Source: Halobacteriovoraceae bacterium
Lineage (GTDB): Bacteria > Bdellovibrionota > Bacteriovoracia > Bacteriovoracales > Bacteriovoracaceae
Length of the DNA stretch: 64,000 bases
Reading direction: 5' to 3'
Assembly: GCA_002707495.1 (NCBI GenBank)
Contig: PAMZ01000018.1
Location: 186,001-250,000 of the forward strand
Shown: positions 59,455 through 64,000 of the stretch, piece after piece
How the letters are laid out: every line of letters starts with the position of its first letter
How positions within the stretch are numbered: position 1 is the first letter of the stretch
Notes under the pieces: generated by a model
The model's database searches: none
What the model was told of the DNA's origin: nothing
Seen by the model: the letters and a program-made list of their open reading frames with translations, nothing else
Position numbers and translations under genes: made by a program

Positions 59455-60291
59455 ATGTCATTTGATAGGCTACTTTTCGGTACGGCTGGTGTGCCCAACT
59501 GCACAGTTAAGAAAAACAATCCAGTTGAGGGTGTCCAAAAAATTAGTGAGCTTGGATTAGACTGTATGCAATTAGAGTTTGCCCATGGAGTCCGAATGAA
59601 AGAAGAGGTTTCTTCAGCCCTTCGAAAAGCTTCTTATGAGTTGGGTGTTCCACTTACTTCACACGGTCCATATTATATCAACCTAAATGCCAGAGAGCAG
59701 GATAAAATTGATTCATCCGTTGAAAGAATTATTCAGACAGCGAAGATTTCAGATCTATGTGGTGCTGAATCCATGACATTTCACGCGGCATTTTACATGA
59801 AAGACTCTCCTTATGATGTATTTGATCTTGTTGAAAAGTCTATGAATGTCATCGAAGAAAGACTATCAAGACTAGATATCGAAATTGAATTGAGACCAGA
59901 GCTTACAGGTAAAACGTCTCAGTTTGGATCTTTAGAAGAATTGATTAGTCTTACTAAAAGTGTAATGAGTGTTAAGCCTTGTATCGACTTTTCTCACCTT
60001 TACGCAAGAACTGGTGAATATAACTCTCATAAAGAAATGGTTGAGGTATTAAATAGACTTGAGGGCGAACTAGGATCTGACGCTTTAAGCAATATGCATA
60101 TCCATGTTTCAGGAATTAGCTCAAACTCTAAAGGTGATTTAAAGCACTTAAACCTTGAAAAGTCTGATTTCAATTGGAGGGCCATGCTTGATGCCCTTAA
60201 AGAAAAGAATTGTATGGGCTATGTCATCTCAAACTCACCTAATCTTGAAGGTGATGCAAAAATGTTAAAAGATTATTATATGGCACTATAA
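59455..60291 (+). CDS. Endonuclease IV-like TIM-barrel protein (AP endonuclease family 2)
   Basis: A 278-residue protein. The metal-binding residues of endonuclease IV are visible: SHGPYYINL (about 68-76), MTFHAAFYM (about 104-112), EIELRPELTGKTSQFG (Glu, about 142-157), CIDFSHLYA (Asp/His, about 175-183), MHIHVSG (about 218-224) and the final ISNSPNLEGD in place of the Glu block. Endonuclease IV nicks DNA at abasic sites, but this short archaeal-like form may be a sugar isomerase instead. The ATG follows AAGGAGAA. A bidirectional terminator ends it. Confidence 0.75.
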   Translation: MSFDRLLFGTAGVPNCTVKKNNPVEGVQKISELGLDCMQLEFAHGVRMKEEVSSALRKASYELGVPLTSHGPYYINLNAREQDKIDSSVERIIQTAKISDLCGAESMTFHAAFYMKDSPYDVFDLVEKSMNVIEERLSRLDIEIELRPELTGKTSQFGSLEELISLTKSVMSVKPCIDFSHLYARTGEYNSHKEMVEVLNRLEGELGSDALSNMHIHVSGISSNSKGDLKHLNLEKSDFNWRAMLDALKEKNCMGYVISNSPNLEGDAKMLKDYYMAL

Positions 60292-60320
60292 AAAAAAGCC
60301 CTCGAAAGAGGGCTTTTTTT
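60291..60320. terminator. Bidirectional terminator
   Basis: GCCCTC-GAAA-GAGGGC (60298-60313) with an A run before and T run after, at the junction of the convergent endonuclease IV-like and 93-residue genes. The same stem core GCCCTC/GAGGGC is used at the fliW terminator. Confidence 0.93.
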
Positions 60321-60341
60321 ATAACTAAATTTAGTAAAAAT

Positions 60342-60623
60342 CTATTTCTTATCATCGCTCTTTAACATATCTTCCAGCTTTCTTATCGCCGTAGCTTCGT
60401 CATTTTTTCCCTTTGAACTCTCACTACCTCTAACTCGATATCCTAATTCCTGTAATAAGTGGTCTGCGACGGCAACAGTATTGTAAATAAGACTTCCTCG
60501 TTTTCGAATATCAGTAATATAAGCTACATCAACCTTATCTAACATTATAGGAAGAATTTCTTTGGCTGCTTCAAACTTTTTATCAAGATACTCTTTCTCT
60601 TTTATTTCACAAAGTCGTGGCAT
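60342..60623 (-). CDS. Small conserved-looking protein of unknown function
   Basis: A 93-residue soluble protein with two helical segments (KEYLDKKFEAAKEILPIMLD, about 10-29, and NTVAVADHLLQELGYRV) and a Lys/Asp/Glu-rich tail. No family is recognised. RNA polymerase omega subunit was considered because of size but the motifs do not fit. It ends just after the bidirectional terminator, 58 bases downstream of asnB. Confidence 0.5.
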   Translation of the reverse strand: MPRLCEIKEKEYLDKKFEAAKEILPIMLDKVDVAYITDIRKRGSLIYNTVAVADHLLQELGYRVRGSESSKGKNDEATAIRKLEDMLKSDDKK

Positions 60624-60681
60624 ATTTACTCCATTAACACTTTAAGGCTAACAGAATCAAAACAATTCCTCTACTGAAAAT

Positions 60682-62253
60682 CTATGCCCCGCTAGCACCA
60701 TAATTTGGAAGTACCCGAGCAGAGGGGTCTAGAACATCGCAATTCTCCCACTCTTTATTTGGCATCCAAAAATCGTCTACCAAATAAGATTTTCCAGGGT
60801 AAAACTCTTCGAAAATCAATCTGAAAAGAAGTGACTCAGATGTAAAAGGTCTGGCGTGAGAATATCTTAAACTTATCTCCTTAACTTCTGAAGCAGGGTG
60901 AATTTGAGCCGCATATTCTTTAATATAATCCACCATGGAGTGGCCGACAGCATCGCTGAACGCCGCTTTTTCACGGTAAAGGATCGACTCTGGTAGGTAA
61001 TCACCTTCAAAAGCTTTTCTTAACAAGAATTTTCCATGACCTGAAAAGTTCATCTTAAGTTCTGGGTTCAACGCCATTACATATTGAACAAACTCAGTGT
61101 CACTAAAAGGAACTCTAGCCTCTAGAGAATTAGCTGCAATACATCGATCAGCTCTTAAGACGTCATACATATAAAGCTCTCTCACTCTTTTTTGAGCTTC
61201 TGTTTGAAAGGCTTCCGGTGAAGGCGCAAAATCAGTATATTTGTACCCAAAAATTTCATCACTTACTTCACCCGTCATTAAGACTTTGATATCTGTTTTC
61301 TCGTGAATATATTTACATACTAGGTACATTCCAAGGCTTGCCCTAATAGTCGTGATATCAAAAGTTTCTAAATGATAAATAACTTCCCTAATAGAACTTA
61401 GAACTTCGTCTTTGCTGATAATGACTTCTGTGTGATCAGATCCAATATAATCTGCTACTTCCTTAGCATATTTTAGATCAATAGCATCTCCGGTCATACC
61501 AATAGAAAAAGTCTTGATTGGTTTATCGCTATGGCGTTGGGCTATAGCACAGACTAATGAAGAATCTAAACCTCCAGAAAGAAGAAAGCCGATCGGTGCG
61601 TCTGAATTAAGCCGTTTTACGACAGCGTCAGTAAGGAGTTTGTTAATGTTTAGTGCAGCAAGCTCAAGACCGTGAGAAGAATACTCTTTCACTTCTGTTA
61701 CATCGATATAGGGGAGAATTTTTCCATCGTATAGATAGTGTCCTGGAGGAAATGCTTTTATATCTCTACAAAAAGATTGAAGAGCCTTAACTTCACTAGC
61801 TAAAGCTATCTTTCCTTCGGCTGTGGCTCCATAAAAAAGAGGTCTAATACCGATTGGATCTCTCGCAGCAAATACACTATTTGAAGTAGAGTCATATATG
61901 ACAAAAGCAAATTCACCATCTATTCTTTTTAAAAGATCTGGAATGCCTTCTTCTTCAAATAGGGGAATCAATACCTCGCAGTCACTTTCTGATTTATAAT
62001 TAAATTCAAGTTCTTCACGTAGCTTTGGATAATTATATATCTCTCCATTACATAAATAATACTTTCCATTATGTTCAAAAGGTTGATCACCAGCATGAGA
62101 AAGATCCATAATGGCCAATCTAGAAAAGCCTAATCTAGCGTTCTCTAAGGATACTTCCCTCACATCATCAGGGCCTCGGTGAAATATCGATTTCAATGAC
62201 TCCTCGAAAACACTCTCTTGGATTTTCTCATTTACAAAAACAAAGCCGCACAT
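60682..62253 (-). CDS. asnB: Glutamine-hydrolysing asparagine synthetase (AsnB)
   Basis: A 523-residue enzyme with an N-terminal class II glutamine amidotransferase (catalytic C2 in MCGFVFV, then FHRGPDD, RLAIMDLSHAGDQP, YLCNGEIYNY) and a C-terminal synthetase domain with the ATP PP-loop LLSGGLDSSLVCAIAQ (about 226-241) and TGEVSDEIFGYKY. It makes asparagine from aspartate and glutamine in the cytoplasm. It is divergent from the Lrp/AsnC-like regulator, which probably controls it. The start has GGAGGAG just upstream. Confidence 0.96.
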   Translation of the reverse strand: MCGFVFVNEKIQESVFEESLKSIFHRGPDDVREVSLENARLGFSRLAIMDLSHAGDQPFEHNGKYYLCNGEIYNYPKLREELEFNYKSESDCEVLIPLFEEEGIPDLLKRIDGEFAFVIYDSTSNSVFAARDPIGIRPLFYGATAEGKIALASEVKALQSFCRDIKAFPPGHYLYDGKILPYIDVTEVKEYSSHGLELAALNINKLLTDAVVKRLNSDAPIGFLLSGGLDSSLVCAIAQRHSDKPIKTFSIGMTGDAIDLKYAKEVADYIGSDHTEVIISKDEVLSSIREVIYHLETFDITTIRASLGMYLVCKYIHEKTDIKVLMTGEVSDEIFGYKYTDFAPSPEAFQTEAQKRVRELYMYDVLRADRCIAANSLEARVPFSDTEFVQYVMALNPELKMNFSGHGKFLLRKAFEGDYLPESILYREKAAFSDAVGHSMVDYIKEYAAQIHPASEVKEISLRYSHARPFTSESLLFRLIFEEFYPGKSYLVDDFWMPNKEWENCDVLDPSARVLPNYGASGA

Positions 62254-62335
62254 AATCTCCTCCTATGCCATCAGCTAGTATCAGATTATCGGCTCTAGAC
62301 CCTCTTGAATCAATATTTAATAGCTAAATATGGTA

Positions 62336-62378
62336 ATTTTTACGAATTAGGTCAAAAAATTTGTATTTTTATGATAAT
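62336..62378. promoter_or_regulatory. Repeated element in the asnB-Lrp intergenic region
   Basis: ATTTTTACGAATTA (62336-62349) and ATTTTTATGATAAT (62365-62378) are near-repeats 29 bases apart, close to three helical turns, in the 147-base divergent gap. Possible binding sites of the adjacent Lrp-type regulator. The region is AT-rich, so chance similarity cannot be excluded. Confidence 0.3.
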
Positions 62379-62400
62379 TTGTAGTTTTGAGGAGTAAAAA

Positions 62401-62862
62401 TTGGACGAAAAATATCAAATTGATAGTGTAGATAGGCAAATTTTGAACTTTCTCATGACTGATGCTCGAACGCCCTATCTCGAAATTGCCAGAAAACTTA
62501 TTGTTTCAGGTGGAACCATCCATCAAAGAGTCGAGAGGATGAAGACCGCGGGTATCATCACAGGAAGTTCTTTAAACTTAAGTTATAAAAATCTTGGTTA
62601 CGATGTCACAGTATTCTTAGGAATTCACCTCACTAGCTCTAAAGAATTAGGCTCAGTTATTAAGCAGCTTTCAAAATTACCAGAGGTCGTTGAGGCACAT
62701 TATACTACTGGTAACTATGCTCTCTTATTAAAAGTTCTTATGAGAAATATTTCTGACTTTCATTATTTTTTAGCAAACAAAATACAAGAAATAGAAGCAG
62801 TTCGGGCCACAGAATCGTTTATTAGCTTAGATCAACCTATTCAAAAAGATATTAGCTTTTAA
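62401..62862 (+). CDS. Lrp/AsnC-family transcriptional regulator
   Basis: A 153-residue regulator with an N-terminal winged HTH (DRQILNFLMTDARTPYLEIA, about 11-30, then GGTIHQRVERMKTAGII) and a C-terminal RAM domain (LGIHLTSSKELGSVIKQLSK and VEAHYTTGNYALLLKVLMRN), which binds an amino-acid effector. The TTG start has GAGGAG 6 bases upstream. Divergent from asnB, so asparagine or another amino acid is the likely signal. The stop overlaps the convergent lipB end by 11 bases. Confidence 0.92.
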   Translation: MDEKYQIDSVDRQILNFLMTDARTPYLEIARKLIVSGGTIHQRVERMKTAGIITGSSLNLSYKNLGYDVTVFLGIHLTSSKELGSVIKQLSKLPEVVEAHYTTGNYALLLKVLMRNISDFHYFLANKIQEIEAVRATESFISLDQPIQKDISF

Positions 62863-63553
62863 GTTTTGATAAAATTTGTGAGTGGAATTCTTCTAAATTA
62901 ACTTGGGGTAAATTTAAAACAGAATTCAAAAATGTATATATTTCTGAATTTAAACCACAAGGGTTTATCTTTTTTAGCTCTTCACTCATCTCAACATCTT
63001 CATTTAGATTAAAAGCAATCCCATGCTCTGTAATAAATTTATTTAATCCTACACCAATAGAAGCAATTTTTTTCTTCTCGAGCCAGACACCCATAATTTT
63101 TTGAGTCGCAATTGAGCTAAGCCCGTAAGTCTCGTTGATGTGATCTCTTACAAGTTTCAAGAGCCAACACATATGATCATGCAATGAATAATCAGGAGTC
63201 ACTCTTTGAATAGGATAGAAAATCCATTGACCAGGATAGTGATAAGTAATCCCTCCACCACGATGAATTTTATAAACTGGAAAATTCAATTGTTCTTGAA
63301 CCGCTTGGTCGAAAGCTACCAATTCGTCATTTCCTCTCTCATTTCCTCGACCAAGAGTGAAGCAATGAGGATGATTAGTAAAAATAAAAATCTTGGATCC
63401 TTTATTCTCTCTGACAAAATTTTGAAACTCACTTTGGTATTCTAGAAATTCAGGATAGTCCCAATTCCACTTAGAGACATACAAAATCTTGTCCGTTTCT
63501 TGAACCGTAGAACCTAAAGGTAACTGAAGCCTAGAAAAATTTATTTTTGCCAT
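62852..63553 (-). CDS. lipB: Lipoyl(octanoyl) transferase LipB
   Basis: A 233-residue enzyme that transfers octanoate from acyl carrier protein to lipoyl domains such as GcvH. Landmarks: TLGRGNERGNDELV, VYKIHRGGGITYHYPGQW (about 97-114), the catalytic Lys in KKKIASIGVGL (about 155) and catalytic Cys in INPCGLNSEI. It overlaps the start with the end of lipA by 13 bases, so they are one operon. Confidence 0.95.
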   Translation of the reverse strand: MAKINFSRLQLPLGSTVQETDKILYVSKWNWDYPEFLEYQSEFQNFVRENKGSKIFIFTNHPHCFTLGRGNERGNDELVAFDQAVQEQLNFPVYKIHRGGGITYHYPGQWIFYPIQRVTPDYSLHDHMCWLLKLVRDHINETYGLSSIATQKIMGVWLEKKKIASIGVGLNKFITEHGIAFNLNEDVEMSEELKKINPCGLNSEIYTFLNSVLNLPQVNLEEFHSQILSKLKS

Positions 63554-63999
63554 TGGATACTTTCTTCAAGTTGAGTATTCAAAAACTCTAAATACTCGGC
63601 GGCTTTATAAGAACTTCTCACCATGGGCCCCGAAGCTACGAACTCAAAACCCAAATCATAAGCAATTTTTTTAAGATGCTCGAACTCTGCCAGCTCATAG
63701 TATTTTTGAACTTCAAGATGGGCCAAGGTTGGTCTCAGATATTGGCCAAAGGTGATAATTTTGACTCCCACCGAACGTAAATCTTGCATACATTCAACGA
63801 GCTCCTCTTTTGTTTCACCTAGTCCCACCATCAATGATGTTTTAGTTGCGATATCAGAATAGTTTTTAGCGTAAAACTCTAAAGCTTTTAAGGTTTTATC
63901 ATATCCAGCCCTTCTATCTCTTACTTGATGTGTAAGCCGTCTGACTGTTTCCATATTTTGAGCGATAACAAAAGGTTTTGACTCAGCTAAAGTTCTCAT
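63541..63999 (-). CDS. lipA: Lipoyl synthase LipA (3' part)
   Basis: The C-terminal 152 residues of LipA; the gene continues past the right edge of the window, so its CxxxxxC and CxxxCxxC iron-sulfur motifs are not visible here. Seen: YAKNYSDIATKTSLMVGLGE, ITFGQYLRPTLAHLEVQKYY (about 80-99) and VASGPMVRSSYKAAEYL. It inserts two sulfurs into octanoyl groups to make lipoate, with LipB next in the operon. Confidence 0.95.
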   Translation of the reverse strand: MRTLAESKPFVIAQNMETVRRLTHQVRDRRAGYDKTLKALEFYAKNYSDIATKTSLMVGLGETKEELVECMQDLRSVGVKIITFGQYLRPTLAHLEVQKYYELAEFEHLKKIAYDLGFEFVASGPMVRSSYKAAEYLEFLNTQLEESIQWQK

Positions 64000-64000
64000 A

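Noticed and set aside
60342..60623. RNA polymerase omega subunit (rpoZ)
   Set aside because: Size fits but the conserved omega pattern near the N-terminus is missing; left as unknown.
1..64000. CRISPR arrays, rRNA genes, insertion sequences or prophage
   Set aside because: No regularly spaced repeats, rRNA signatures, transposase or integrase frames were found on reading the window and its translations.

Overview
The window reads as a chromosomal segment of a low-GC, Gram-negative, flagellated bacterium with an LPS-containing double membrane (lpxC, BamD, lspA/lgt, FlgH L-ring and FlgI P-ring). The gene content (CsrA/FliW, sigma-54 two-component systems, many TPR and FHA proteins, fused IcmF) and the overall look fit the Bdellovibrionota, most likely the Bacteriovoracales (Halobacteriovorax-like predators). 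This assignment is inference from gene content; no marker gene was searched.

Region 1 (1-15.2 kb) is accessory. After the tail of a TRAP-transporter binding protein comes a compact cluster that looks like an undescribed biosynthetic locus, possibly for a modified ribosomal peptide (RiPP). It holds an intact arginase-fold hydrolase, an SGNH/GDSL-like protein, a B12-binding-type radical SAM enzyme, two tandem JmjC/cupin oxygenases, a GT4 glycosyltransferase and a second arginase-fold protein that has lost nearly all its metal ligands. A second operon follows: a small Hint-domain (intein/Hedgehog-type autoprocessing) protein with a 38-residue N-terminal peptide, a PqqD-like peptide chaperone, a ferritin-like diiron protein, an O-carbamoyltransferase, a DUF5989-like small membrane protein and a 308-residue protein of unknown family. 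Three membrane proteins on the opposite strand close the region. The apparent promoters of the cluster sit so close to the start codons that leaderless translation is likely.

Region 2 (15.4-30 kb) is mostly housekeeping: three tRNA genes (Gly, Tyr, Thr), rlmB, proS, lpxC, ruvBAC, folD-gcvT-gcvH, a TonB-like protein, PBP1A, a patatin-like lipoprotein without its catalytic serine, and xseB.

Region 3 (30.2-39.5 kb) is a flagellar operon in the order flgF, flgG, flgA, flgH, flgI, flgJ (rod-binding domain only), flgM, flgN, flgK, flgL, then csrA and fliW. It runs from rod and rings to export chaperone, anti-sigma factor and hook-filament junction, ending with the CsrA/FliW post-transcriptional pair and a bidirectional terminator.

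Region 4 (39.5-50 kb) holds a TPR protein, BamD, an AI-2E-type permease with a cyclic-nucleotide-binding protein, a class-III aminotransferase-like protein lacking the PLP domain next to AstA, a tRNA-Asn, a YgfZ-TPR fusion beside an IscA-type Fe-S protein, GrxB and an FHA-RDD protein.

Region 5 (49.7-59 kb) is one long minus-strand run: an M48-like pseudo-peptidase, a CHASE2 histidine kinase, a sigma-54 response regulator, lspA, lgt, fused isobutyryl-CoA mutase icmF and a PduO-type cobalamin adenosyltransferase. Region 6 (59.2-64 kb) has a BFD-like [2Fe-2S] protein, an endonuclease IV-like TIM barrel, asnB divergent from an Lrp/AsnC regulator, lipB and the 3' end of lipA. No rRNA, transposase, insertion sequence or CRISPR array was seen, and no gene-free stretch exceeds 300 bases.
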